From the NCBI GenBank assembly GCA_964506185.1, contig CAZDKL010000004.1, positions 1 to 64,000 of the forward strand: 64,000 nt of DNA, in the 5' to 3' direction. Under the pieces are notes generated by a model, which saw nothing but the letters and a program-made list of their open reading frames with translations, was not told where the DNA came from and ran no database searches. Positions 51,849 through 61,400 of the stretch are shown here, piece by piece. The DNA is from UBA2144 sp964506185 (GTDB lineage Bacteria > Patescibacteriota > Gracilibacteria > Peribacterales > Peribacteraceae). A program made the position numbers and the translations under genes. Within the stretch, counting starts at the first letter, position 1; every line of letters starts with the position of its first letter.

Positions 51849-53489
51849 CTCAATACAGAGATTTGGGTCTAATGGCCGCTTCTCTAATGTTTTAGAAACC
51901 GTATCATTACAATCAGATGATTCTAACCTTGCCTTTTGATTTGCTCCCGCAAGCGGGAACTTTGCGATAGTTGCGAAAGGTTCTTGATACTCAGCGGTCA
52001 CTTTGCAGTCTTTTAGCACTAGGTTCGAACAAACAAGTAAAATAACCCCTCTCTTCTCCTCACATGAAGCCATAGCAAGATTATCCGGTAGGTTAATTAA
52101 TGCTTCCACAAACGACTGGCAGTCATCAATCCATTGGGTGCCATCTCCATGAATAGCGCCGAGCTTGCTCTGAATTGATTCTAAATCCTCGTTCAGCGCA
52201 CGCTTTTGTGCAAGGTATTCTTCATCTGATAAGAGTTCTCCACTGACATTATTGGGTGATATTTTAAGCTGTAGTAGGCCATCTAGCTTCTGTTTGCAGG
52301 CATTGTACTGAGACTGCAGTTTCCTTCTTACTGACTCAGAAGATTTAGCTTCCGACTTATGGAGCTCACGGACTTTATCACAGGCTGGCTTAATAAATGC
52401 TTCTGGAATGGACAAGTCTGTAAGTATACAAAGCAGTTGCTCCTGTAATTGTTCCTCGCGTATCCACTTGCGCTGATCACATGAACCTTTTTTGTAAGTG
52501 CAGTGGTAGTACACGTGCCCTTTCTGCCACTCTGCAGTAATTGCACAACCACATTCACCGCATCGCATAAGACCACTGTAAGAAAACTGATGTCTGCGAT
52601 GTCTTCCCTTAGATTTCCTTGCAAGTGCATGCTGTACCCGGTCAAACAGCTCTCTGGAAATTAAAGGGTCATGTTGAATGTTTTCATTGTATATTTTTCC
52701 CTGGTAACGTATAGCTCCATAAAAGTAGGGGTTGGAGAGCAAATTTGTAAGAACACACTTGCTTAATTTCTTTTTACCATTGCGAGTTTCTAGGCCGATC
52801 CCCTGAGCATAATTTTGGAGCCCGGCTAACGTATACACCCCCTTAGATGCCTCTTCGAATAACATTCTCAACAACTTCCCATCTATTGGGTCAATCTCCT
52901 CCCGTTTCAATGGCCTTTCCAGCTGTTCCAGTATTTGCTGCTTTTGTGGTGAGTATTGGGCTGGAGTAATGCGACCTGCCCTATCAATATTTAGAAAGCC
53001 CAATGGGACAGTCCCTGGAAGCTCGCCTTTAAGCAATTTGGATTTAATATCTCGCTTTACGAATTGGCTGTTGTCATCACTACTTTTCTTTGCCATAGCG
53101 AAGTGTATCTGCATCATGAACTTATCGTCAGAGTGGCCTGTAAATTCACTCTCAGGTGTAATGATTTTCTTTATGACATCATCATCCATCATGTAAATGA
53201 TGCGCCCACCATCAAAGCTGTTCCTTGCCAAGCGGGTAAGGTGGTAGGTAAGTATGCAATCGACCTCGCCGGCTTCTATCCTATTTAGCATCTTGTTAAA
53301 TAATGGACGTCCTTTCTTGTACGCGCTTTGGCTCTCAACGTAGATGTCGACTATTTCGATATTATGATTCTCGGCATATTCCAATAAGGTGCGCTTTTGG
53401 GCGTCATTACTTAGCACCTGTCGATCCTCACGTTCTTGGCTACGTCTGCAGTATGCAATTAGGCGGGTTGGGGATTCTTGATAGGACAT
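51783..53489 (-). CDS. Large serine recombinase of element 2
   Basis: 568 residues. Resolvase domain: IAYCRRSQEREDRQVLSNDA with the nucleophile Ser, YVESQSAYKKGRPLFNKML and TYHLTRLARNSFDGG. Recombinase domain: LLSNPYFYGAIRYQGK. Zinc ribbon: LMRCGECGCAITAEWQKGH with YYHC. A coiled coil follows. The last 22 codons are antisense to tRNA-Trp and give the tail ARKDLNLRPLVLETSALAN. It is only distantly like the element 1 recombinase, so the same arrangement arose with two different enzymes. Confidence 0.92.
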   Translation of the reverse strand: MSYQESPTRLIAYCRRSQEREDRQVLSNDAQKRTLLEYAENHNIEIVDIYVESQSAYKKGRPLFNKMLNRIEAGEVDCILTYHLTRLARNSFDGGRIIYMMDDDVIKKIITPESEFTGHSDDKFMMQIHFAMAKKSSDDNSQFVKRDIKSKLLKGELPGTVPLGFLNIDRAGRITPAQYSPQKQQILEQLERPLKREEIDPIDGKLLRMLFEEASKGVYTLAGLQNYAQGIGLETRNGKKKLSKCVLTNLLSNPYFYGAIRYQGKIYNENIQHDPLISRELFDRVQHALARKSKGRHRRHQFSYSGLMRCGECGCAITAEWQKGHVYYHCTYKKGSCDQRKWIREEQLQEQLLCILTDLSIPEAFIKPACDKVRELHKSEAKSSESVRRKLQSQYNACKQKLDGLLQLKISPNNVSGELLSDEEYLAQKRALNEDLESIQSKLGAIHGDGTQWIDDCQSFVEALINLPDNLAMASCEEKRGVILLVCSNLVLKDCKVTAEYQEPFATIAKFPLAGANQKARLESSDCNDTVSKTLEKRPLDPNLCIEWQARKDLNLRPLVLETSALAN

Positions 53490-53514
53490 AATTGGAGTTG
53501 GAAAGAAACAAAAA

Positions 53515-53613
53515 CCCAGAGGGCGGCCCTGGCTATCACATCAGCTATTCGCTGTGTGCAGGGCCGCCCTCTGGGCGGTATACAAAACCAAACGAATAGC
53601 AATGATGTGATAG
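53515..53613. repeat. Interleaved inverted repeats A-B-A'-B'
   Basis: A (53515-53531, CCCAGAGGGCGGCCCTG) pairs perfectly with A' (53559-53575). B (53533-53551, CTATCACATCAGCTATTCG) pairs with B' (53593-53613) with a 2-nt bulge. The order A-B-A'-B' means the two stems exclude each other or form a pseudoknot. It fills the 132-bp gap between the recombinase and primase genes. Confidence 0.9.
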
Positions 53614-53621
53614 CAGGCTCA

Positions 53622-55520
53622 TTATAGCAGATCATCTTCGTTGTCTCTAATAATCGTTTTAAACTGCTCCTTGGTCGAATATACCCACGGAGAATTCTCA
53701 ATATCTTGGTCTTCCTTCTCGCGGTTAAGAATCCCAAGGTGGTAAAGCTCTTCCAAGTATCTTTTAATTGTCTTAGTACTCATGGTCGTGATTCCTTCAG
53801 CTACATCTCTTCCTGTCAATTGGTCGGCAAAATTAAACTGGCGCAATACCTCAGCACGCTGAACAGGCATAGACGATAGTGCCACTTTTCGTATAGTGTC
53901 CACTTCAACTTGTGTTATACCTGTTTTAGCCCGTACAGTTGCAAGCGATCGGCAAAGAGTTCTTATCTGATGCAAAGCCCGAAAGGGTTCTTCTATCTGA
54001 ACTCCAATAACATCCCTATAAACCACCTCCTTCCCCTCGTCGTCGACAAACTTGTTAGTAGTGGAGTCTACAATCCCACGAGTACGAGCGATGAATTGGG
54101 CTATGTTGTTTAGCTGTTTTTTAATCTCCGGTTCTTCTGGTTCAAGCTGTAGGCCATGCTTTTTGATATGCTCGCAAATCGAAATAACAAGGCTTATTGA
54201 TGCCTTTGCAGCCTCAATACTTATTTGTTTGAAGTTGTCGTTCCAAGCATTGCTTAAGCATTCTTCCCGCTCCTCACTTGTAAGCTCAGGTATTCGTAGA
54301 GTAAGAAACCTTGGACCAACCATATTCATGTAGTTTTGGCGCATCTTAAGGCCTTGAGGCGTCACGCAGCCCACATGGGCAAATGTAGCCTTGTAACGGA
54401 TTGTGCCCCGCGATCCACTGTGCTTGGAAAACTCTCCGTCATAAATCGACACCAGATCTGACAGCAGTTTCTTTACAGTTTCTTCGCTTCTGCCAAAGAA
54501 AGAGGTGTAATCCTTAACAATAAAACAACAACCATCCAGTTGCGGTAATAGATCTTGAGGATTCTCACTTTCCTTCATTCCGGATATAAACGGAGCGCTG
54601 GTCATCACATCTATTGCAATAGTATCCGGTGCATAACGAAGCAAGGATACAAGCTCAGTCTTGTTGGAGCTCGGTGGTCCGACTAAAAGCAGCCAGAGCG
54701 GGTTCTTTTTCACAAGTTGCTTGCTTATATATGTTGCCAATGTAATCTCAACAACGTAATCATGAACGAACCCAAGTTGTCGGGTAAGTTCAAGCACATC
54801 TGCAAGTGAAGCGGGAGGCAAATTAGAAAGGTCCCTGAATTCCATAGGAGTTTGTGTCCCGCTTGCTTTATTAAGTAGGTCCTCTGGTATGTTGCCCACC
54901 AACTTTAATAGTCGGTCGGGCAATTCATCCTGCTCTTGCCTACATTGACACGCAAAATCAGCCATATCTCCGCCCTTTTTAAATTCTATTGGCCAATGAA
55001 TCATCCGTAGTTTAATGTCAGGTCTTTTATCCAAAACTAGTTTTACTGCCGCCTCCATTGCTTTCCATCCCGCTTGGTCATTGTCGAATGACAACACAAG
55101 CTCGGCATTATTCGGGACATGCTCAAGGCATGGTTCAATGGATGTGGATGCACCAGTAGTTACTGTTTGAGCAGACATTCCGTTCTGGATAAGAATTAAA
55201 CAATCAAGCTCGCCTTCGGTTTGCCACACTCGATCAGGATTCTCTTCTTTCCAATAACTTGGTCCAAAAACACCGTTCCGTTTTCCGGGATTAAAAAGCC
55301 ATTTCTTCTTTGGATCGCCAATTTTCTCTGATAAAGCAACTCGCAGTTTCCAAGCCGTAGTTTTGCCGTTAGCCTTCGCATTGGGGATGCAGATGTGCCC
55401 CTTGCTATCCAAAATAGTATAGGCAATTCCTATAAGGTCTATTACCTCGTCAGTAAGGCACTTTTTGGTTTTAAGTAATTCTCGTTCTTTATCGGGCAAT
55501 GATTCTATTTTTAGGTTCAT
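53622..55520 (-). CDS. TOPRIM primase-helicase-like protein
   Basis: 632 residues. The N-terminal TOPRIM domain (residues about 95-185) has the catalytic Glu in WQTEGELDCLILIQNG and the DxD in VLSFDNDQAGWKA. The central AAA-type ATPase has Walker A LLLVGPPSSNKTELVSLL (about residue 285). The C-terminal part has a winged-helix segment (MSTKTIKRYLEELYHLGILN). It probably primes and unwinds element 2 DNA. The zinc/CHC2-like part is in the separate upstream gene (2-nt gap). Confidence 0.75.
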   Translation of the reverse strand: MNLKIESLPDKERELLKTKKCLTDEVIDLIGIAYTILDSKGHICIPNAKANGKTTAWKLRVALSEKIGDPKKKWLFNPGKRNGVFGPSYWKEENPDRVWQTEGELDCLILIQNGMSAQTVTTGASTSIEPCLEHVPNNAELVLSFDNDQAGWKAMEAAVKLVLDKRPDIKLRMIHWPIEFKKGGDMADFACQCRQEQDELPDRLLKLVGNIPEDLLNKASGTQTPMEFRDLSNLPPASLADVLELTRQLGFVHDYVVEITLATYISKQLVKKNPLWLLLVGPPSSNKTELVSLLRYAPDTIAIDVMTSAPFISGMKESENPQDLLPQLDGCCFIVKDYTSFFGRSEETVKKLLSDLVSIYDGEFSKHSGSRGTIRYKATFAHVGCVTPQGLKMRQNYMNMVGPRFLTLRIPELTSEEREECLSNAWNDNFKQISIEAAKASISLVISICEHIKKHGLQLEPEEPEIKKQLNNIAQFIARTRGIVDSTTNKFVDDEGKEVVYRDVIGVQIEEPFRALHQIRTLCRSLATVRAKTGITQVEVDTIRKVALSSMPVQRAEVLRQFNFADQLTGRDVAEGITTMSTKTIKRYLEELYHLGILNREKEDQDIENSPWVYSTKEQFKTIIRDNEDDLL

Positions 55521-55521
55521 T

Positions 55522-55821
55522 TTATTGAGGGAAATAAGATAAAAGAAAATCTACCGCTTCCATGAGGTTGCAATCGCGTACATGCATAACAAGATCAATT
55601 GGAGATCCGCCTGTGACGCCTCCAAAATCTTTTCCGGAGAAGCGGTAGAAAGAATTTGTCTTCTCGAATACTGTTAGTGATGAAGGTTCTTTGGGGTTGT
55701 TTGGATCTTTCATTTGCCAAGTATTGAAACCAACTCGGATCAGATCCAAGTTAAGAATGTCCGCAACATACATGATGGGAATCTGTCGCAGCCTCTGGAA
55801 ATCAATCTCTTTCTTTGCCAT
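55522..55821 (-). CDS. CHC2-like primase N-terminal domain without cysteines
   Basis: 99 residues. The end (SFYRFSGKDFGGVTGGSPID, LVMHVRDCNLMEAVDFLLSY) matches the second half of DnaG CHC2 domains, but the zinc-binding Cys/His are missing. With the next gene it makes a split primase. It overlaps the upstream small gene by 20 nt. Confidence 0.6.
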   Translation of the reverse strand: MAKKEIDFQRLRQIPIMYVADILNLDLIRVGFNTWQMKDPNNPKEPSSLTVFEKTNSFYRFSGKDFGGVTGGSPIDLVMHVRDCNLMEAVDFLLSYFPQ

Positions 55822-55960
55822 GACACTTACAAGATGGAAACTCAGAGTCGACGTGTAGGTGCGCCCCCCACTTATCAGCTAATTGCATGATTGCATCATA
55901 GAAATCCTGATAGCTTTGATCTGATTGTTTTGAGCCGTTGTTTGTAATAGAATTTGACAT
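55802..55960 (-). CDS. Small hypothetical protein
   Basis: 52 residues from MSNSITNNGSKQSDQSYQDF. Helix YQDFYDAIMQLADKWGAHLH, then a Cys pair SCKCHGKERD at the end. It overlaps the CHC2-like gene, which suggests coupling. It may supply the missing zinc ligands, but this is speculation. Confidence 0.5.
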   Translation of the reverse strand: MSNSITNNGSKQSDQSYQDFYDAIMQLADKWGAHLHVDSEFPSCKCHGKERD

Positions 55961-56007
55961 GTTAAAATGATTAGAAAATAAGCTCCTCCGCTTGACCCAT
56001 TGCATAC

Positions 56008-56166
56008 TTAGGGGGGAGCTCTTTTCTTATGCCCAAGGTCAATCACAAACTTGATTAGTTGAGCTAGCCGTTCCTCATATTCTTTGGCTTGCTCTGGGGT
56101 AAGCTGGCAGCCATATAACTGATTCCAGCATTGTCTAAAGTTGCCGCTTTTGTCTTGTGCATTCAT
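56008..56166 (-). CDS. Small conserved protein, relative of the 28099 gene
   Basis: 52 residues found by reading the gap: MNAQDKSGNFRQCWNQLYGC, then QLTPEQAKEYEERLAQLIKF. It shares the W-x(5-6)-LTPE-x-A-x-E-Y pattern with the element 1 protein at 28099-28260. The start overlaps the stop of the upstream gene (ATGA). Confidence 0.6.
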   Translation of the reverse strand: MNAQDKSGNFRQCWNQLYGCQLTPEQAKEYEERLAQLIKFVIDLGHKKRAPP

Positions 56167-56399
56167 TGATGGCAATCGAAAACAAGCCCCTTAGCCTCTT
56201 TGTAAGACATAAGAAGCGATCGTGCCGGGCATACCAGATCCCCGCTCCAAAAACCTTGTACGGCCTCTTGAAGCCCTTCAGAATCTTCAAAAACGAACGT
56301 TACACGTCCTGAGTCGGCCGATCTCTCGATTCCTGTAACTCTAAAGCCCTCATGAATGCATGTGGCGGCCAGTGGAGTTGAATAGGTCTTAAATGGCAT
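56163..56399 (-). CDS. Small hypothetical protein, first gene of the element 2 early operon
   Basis: 78 residues. MPFKTYSTPLAATCIHEGFR, VTGIERSADSGRVTFVFEDS and GFWSGDLVCPARSLLMSYKE suggest a small beta-rich domain. DUF5659-like proteins of mobile elements look similar (a tentative match from memory). It lies 20 nt after a strong terminator on the same strand, so expression may depend on readthrough. Confidence 0.55.
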   Translation of the reverse strand: MPFKTYSTPLAATCIHEGFRVTGIERSADSGRVTFVFEDSEGLQEAVQGFWSGDLVCPARSLLMSYKEAKGLVFDCHQ

Positions 56400-56417
56400 A
56401 TTCGCGGCAAATTCAAA

Positions 56418-56444
56418 TAAAAAAGAGCCCCAAGTAGGGGCTCT
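56418..56444 (-). terminator. Terminator or attenuator before the early operon
   Basis: On the minus strand AGAGCCCC-TACTT-GGGGCTCT is followed by TTTTTTAT. It is an intrinsic terminator placed upstream of a minus-strand operon with no minus-strand gene before it (the SLH gene is on the plus strand), so it may be an attenuator for the replication genes. Confidence 0.8.
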
Positions 56445-56591
56445 GTACTTACATTACTTATGTGCTAAATAATGAAAAAGGAAACGTAGTACATGATTTT
56501 TTCAGATTCAAAATTGAAGCCCTAAGAAGCATTTTGCTTGATTACCATGTCATGGGTGTATAATCCAGCACTGATCTTCCCCCTTCTTTTT

Positions 56592-57941
56592 ATGAAAAAG
56601 AGTGTAACTCAAGTGATGTTTACTTGGCTTTTTGTCTCTCTGATATTGGCTCCATCAATTGTAAATGCCGACGCTGGTAGCTGCGCGCGTGATTGTCTCG
56701 ATGATGCGATCAGGAGGGGTATGGGAATTGGTAGTGGCTTACATATGAGATGTGTAGAAGATTGTGCACTTGAGGAAGAGAGACAGAAAGAATACAACGA
56801 TAAAATGCTTGAATTTGAACTCGAAAGAATACAAAGAGAGGAGCAACAGGCACAGGAGCAAAGAGAGATGGAAGAAAGAATGCGCGAGCTTGAGGCAGAG
56901 AAACATCGCATAAAAATGGAGAGCCTACAAAGAGAACTCGATTCGCAACAGAGACAGCAATCTCAACAGCCTTCATCGCCCTCAATGAGCAATGATGATT
57001 ATATGAGACAGTACTATGACAACAAGACCCCAGCAGTTAAATGCCCCAAGAATTCAAGAGGTGCTACTGCAACCGAGAAGACGGAGAAGCCAGGGGTGAT
57101 GTGCATATGCCTTGTAGGGTTTGGACTCGATGAATCTGGTACCCGTTGTGTCGAAAAGAAATATGCTCAACCGGCCAAGAAAGCACAAACTGAAACTAAG
57201 GAAGCTGATGACAATTGCATGCCTCATGCAAAGCTGTCAGCAGATGGCATGTATTGCGATTGTGACGAAGGTTACGAAGCAGATGCAACAGGTGCATATT
57301 GTTTCCCAATAAGAGAGGATGCGCAGTCTACATACAATGGTAATCAAAAGAGTAATTGGAGTGGGGAGCTGCCAACTGACACTGAGGAAAATGCATGGTA
57401 TAGCAACAACCTGAAGCATTTTCTTGGACAGGGTGTAATCAAAGAAGATAAGCCATTCAGGCCATCTGAATCTGCAACTCGGGGAGAACTCATCGAGTTG
57501 ATTGTTAAATCTTTGGGAATTGCCTTAAACGAAATAACACACATAACAGAACCTAGCTTTGATGATGTGCCAGGATATCAACAGGACGCATTTGAAAAAG
57601 CAGCAGTCAGGGGTATCACAAAGGGTGATGGCGATTGTTTGGGAACACATCCTTGTTATGCGTATCCGGACAGAAAGATTAACCGCGCAGAGGCTGCAAC
57701 TTTGATATTTAGAGCATTTAACCTTGGTGGCGCTGGTGTAACTGGAAAGGGGCCTACTTTTTCGGACGTTGAGCCGGGTTCTTGGTTTGCAGAAACGATA
57801 CGAACAGCTGGTTATTATTGCATTCTAAGGGGTGACTCTGGATCAAGTAATGTAAGACCCGGTGGCAATCTAAATAGAGCCGAGATGATTACGATGGTAA
57901 GGCGTGCAGAAGGGCAGGAGAGGTATCCGAACTGCCAATAA
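56592..57941 (+). CDS. SLH-anchored surface protein with coiled coil and EGF-like segments
   Basis: 449 residues. A signal peptide (MKKSVTQVMFTWLFVSLILA) is followed by a long Glu/Gln/Arg coiled coil (residues about 55-140), two Cys-rich EGF-like stretches (CICLVGFGLDESGTRC and CDCDEGYEADATGAYC) and three SLH repeats at the C-terminus (KINRAEAATLIFRAFN, NLNRAEMITMVRRAEG). The SLH part is very close to that of the S-layer protein at 10203. TATAAT (56559-56564) lies upstream. It may attach element-encoded surface functions to the host S-layer. Confidence 0.85.
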   Translation: MKKSVTQVMFTWLFVSLILAPSIVNADAGSCARDCLDDAIRRGMGIGSGLHMRCVEDCALEEERQKEYNDKMLEFELERIQREEQQAQEQREMEERMRELEAEKHRIKMESLQRELDSQQRQQSQQPSSPSMSNDDYMRQYYDNKTPAVKCPKNSRGATATEKTEKPGVMCICLVGFGLDESGTRCVEKKYAQPAKKAQTETKEADDNCMPHAKLSADGMYCDCDEGYEADATGAYCFPIREDAQSTYNGNQKSNWSGELPTDTEENAWYSNNLKHFLGQGVIKEDKPFRPSESATRGELIELIVKSLGIALNEITHITEPSFDDVPGYQQDAFEKAAVRGITKGDGDCLGTHPCYAYPDRKINRAEAATLIFRAFNLGGAGVTGKGPTFSDVEPGSWFAETIRTAGYYCILRGDSGSSNVRPGGNLNRAEMITMVRRAEGQERYPNCQ

Positions 57942-57975
57942 TTATCTGTGTCTAAGGCGAGGTGGCTAAGGTATA

Positions 57976-58428
57976 TCATTCGTCATCCCAATTTTGGGTT
58001 GCCTCCTGAGTATTATTCTTCACCTTTTCATTAAGACCAGCATCATCCCAATCAGCGATTACTCGGTTTTTTGAGCATTCCATAATCATCTGGGTAATTG
58101 TAAGATCTCCGTCCACAGAATGCACAAATCTGGGCGAATATTGCTTCTTACATCTTCTTTCAAGTACTTTTAGAGCCAAGTTACTGTCTTCTTTAATCCC
58201 TTTTGTAATCGACTTCTTGGCTTCGATTTCCAGATTCATTTGTGCAATGCGCATTTCGTCAGAAAAGTCCTTATCCTTCAGGTGTCGGTAATATGTGTCT
58301 TTGCTTATACCGGCATAATCGCAGGCTTTTTCTACGGTTAAATCCAGTTTCAGAGCCTCAGTGAGTTTTGCGATAGTAGCGGGTGTTATAACTGATGGAC
58401 GACCTGTTTTTGCTTTAGAAGTTGTCAT
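57976..58428 (-). CDS. TerS-like helix-turn-helix protein
   Basis: 150 residues from MTTSKAKTGRPSVITPATIA. The HTH (LTVEKACDYAGISKDTYYRH) is followed by a helix AQMNLEIEAKKSITKGIKED and an acidic end. This layout is common in small terminase-subunit-like phage proteins. TATCAT (58435-58440, minus) ends 6 nt before the ATG at 58428, implying a leaderless message. It has the same role type as the element 1 gene at 32492. Confidence 0.6.
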   Translation of the reverse strand: MTTSKAKTGRPSVITPATIAKLTEALKLDLTVEKACDYAGISKDTYYRHLKDKDFSDEMRIAQMNLEIEAKKSITKGIKEDSNLALKVLERRCKKQYSPRFVHSVDGDLTITQMIMECSKNRVIADWDDAGLNEKVKNNTQEATQNWDDE

Positions 58429-58479
58429 GAGTAAATGATATTTATCTTTACTCGGGTAAGGCAAGGAAGTGTAGTGTGG

Positions 58480-61400
58480 TTATTTAAGGCGGTGTTTTGT
58501 AAAAAGCTTATTTAACGACGATCCTCCATTAAATCCTCTGGATCCTCTATATAGTGCTTTATTTATGGTACGCCAGGTCTCACCACCACTATTTGGTATC
58601 TCACCGCTTTTTTCATTTGGCCATTTTCCATTTGTTTTATTAAAATCTTTAGCCCATTTAATGATTTTAGATTCAGATAAACTTGGTAGATTTCTGCTAT
58701 TTCTCAATCCTCTTTCCTTGCTCAATAACTTTGCAAGTGAACTGCCACTTGGTAAACCCCTAACGCCATTCTGAAGATATGTATCAATACTAAGCCAAGT
58801 ATACTGGGGCATTTCTTTTATTTTTCCACTTTTTGTATTTGGCCACTTCCCATACTTTTTCTTGTAAGCATCGGCCCATCCTAAAACTTGATTTACAGTT
58901 AGTGGTTTTTGCTGATGCTTGTGTTCTTTTAACCCCTTGCTTGCTAGCAAGTTAGCTAACGTTGTCTTTTGTAAACCCCTATTTCCTCGGAATAAAGCAC
59001 CATCGACATCACTCCATTTCTCGTTAGGGCAATCAATTATCTTGCCTGACTTAGCAGTAGGCCATTTCCCTGTCTTTTTATGATGATTTTTAGCCCACTC
59101 AATTATTTGATCATACGTCAGTATTGGCAAAGCCCTTTTAACTCTTAGCCCCCTGTTTTTAGCAAAGACTTTTGCCAAAGACATATCTTTTGGAAGTTGT
59201 CTTGTACCTCTTATTAGAGCTGTGTTAATACCTGTCCAAGTTTCTTCTGTTCCTTCAATTTTTCCAGATCTTGTATTGGGGTACTCTGCATTTTTTTTCT
59301 TATAATCATCTGCCCATTTTAATATTTGCTCAACAGATAAATCAGGTAATTCTTTAATATGTCTTACTCCTCTATGTTCTTTTAATAACTTTGCCAACGA
59401 AGAATTCTTTGGTAATCCTCTAGAACCTAAATTCAATGCGCCATCAACAATGGGCCAAGTATCTTCTGGAGACTCATCTATACTTTCAAACAGTTTTGCA
59501 TGTGGCCAGTCTCCATGTTTCTTTTTATACGAATCCATCCATTCTAGGATTAAATCTATTTTTAGATCAGCCTTTTTAGCCCCAACTTTAATAATCTTAA
59601 CAAGAAGATTCTGTTCAAACTCTCTTGGTAAAACTGTGTGAATGTCGACTTTTACTTGCGACGGCATTCTCACCTTTCCGCTTGCCCTACGTTTACCAAC
59701 TTCCATTCTATATCCCTCCAGCTCTTCTTTAAGCGACTCGTCGTGCTGCTGAAGAGCTTTCAAAACATATCCCACAATCTTAAATGCAGAACTATCCAAT
59801 GCCTCCTCCTCATCATCAGGATTTATAAAAACAGGTACTAGAATGGTTCCAGCCTTGTTGTCGGGGGTTTTCCTAATAGCCCGCCCCACAGCCTGCACAA
59901 TGTCTATTATTGAGCTCTTGGGATCAACAAAAGCAATTCCATCCAAGGCAGGTATATCCACTCCTTCCTTAAGGCAAGCACAGTTTGTAAGAAGCGCACG
60001 TGTTGTTTTTGGTAGCGCTTTGAAATCCTCTAATAAGGTCTTCCTCTGCGATGCGGGAGTTTTTCCGGAAATATGATTGAACCAAAGGTCCTTTGCCGGT
60101 TTTCTCTTCATTAGCTTAATAGTACTAGGCAGAGAGTCTTCCTTATTCTCATCAATGAAGTCCTTTGCCTTCTTAACAGACGAATGGAAGGTTATCATCT
60201 TCGTTATGTCATATTTCTTCATCGCCTTTGCTATAGCCATCTGTGTTGCCATAGTGCGCGCATCAGAAAGGATTCCGCTTCTAGTCTTAATTAGTTTGCC
60301 TTTTTCAACCATCTCCTTGGCTTCCTCTTCAGACACAACAACAATGGCCACCTGATAGTTGTTAAGTAAATTCTGCTTAATGGCCTGCCCAAAAGAAAGC
60401 TCACTAAAAACAGGTCCGTAAAGCCCCTCGTCATCCATTGATGCTATTTCAAAGTCCACTTCGCCCGCTTTGTCCTTAATAACCTGCTTAATGTACCTCT
60501 CGGTTGCCGTCATGAAGAGCCGCTTCTTGCCACGAATATTTTTGTCATCCAGTGCAAAAGTGAATTGCCTGCCCATATATCCTGTACACCTATGCGCTTC
60601 GTCAAAAATAATTAAATCAAAGTCGGGACAACCCTCCTGAGCTTCTTTTAGTAGCTTGGAGCTCTGGTATGTACAAAACACGATAGTTGGCTTGCTTGTC
60701 TTTCTTTTGAGGAATCCATGAATCTCCTGAGCATCCGTAGTTACATCGATGCCATATGAAGAGGCCGATTCAGATTCGCCGCTATCTGTTGTTTCATCCG
60801 AGCAGATGATCAGATATTCATAATCATCTCTTCGCTCTTTGTTCCAGGACTCGACCGTTTGTGCAACAAGCGAGATTGAAGGAAATAGAACAAGTGTCCT
60901 TTTTGGTTTCATCTTTTCCTTGACCCAAAGAGATATAAGCGTCTTACCGGTACCACATGCACGAATGAGTCTGCCCCTGTTATGCTTTTTAAAACCCTTC
61001 AGCACTGCGTCAATAGCCTTCTTCTGATCGGGTCGGGGATTTTTTTTAGGTTCCCTTTTCGTTTTTTCTTTTAACTTAGTTGGCCACGGAGTCTTCTGTG
61101 CCTTTAGATCGCCACGCATTACAAGAACGCACTTCTTTGATAGCGATGAAAATAACTCCTTCGCGTTTGGACCGATTTTGTCGGTAGTGGCTATGAGCAT
61201 CCTCTTGTCGATCACCTTTCGTTCGGATTCAGAAATAAAAGAATCTATTCCGCTTTTTGGGATCACATAATCCGGGCTGTAATTCTTAACCTGAATTGCC
61301 CAGATCTTTCCCTGTTTGTCCTCAGCTATCAGGTCAATTCCTTTATCAATTCCCCAGTTCTTCGGCCACTCTTCCCACAACCAAACGTTTTGGAATTGTG

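Noticed and set aside
57930..57945. Right attachment site of element 2 (CCGAACTGCCA resembling the tRNA-Trp 3' end)
   Set aside because: Too short and partly mismatched, and it lies within the SLH coding sequence with element-like genes continuing on both sides.
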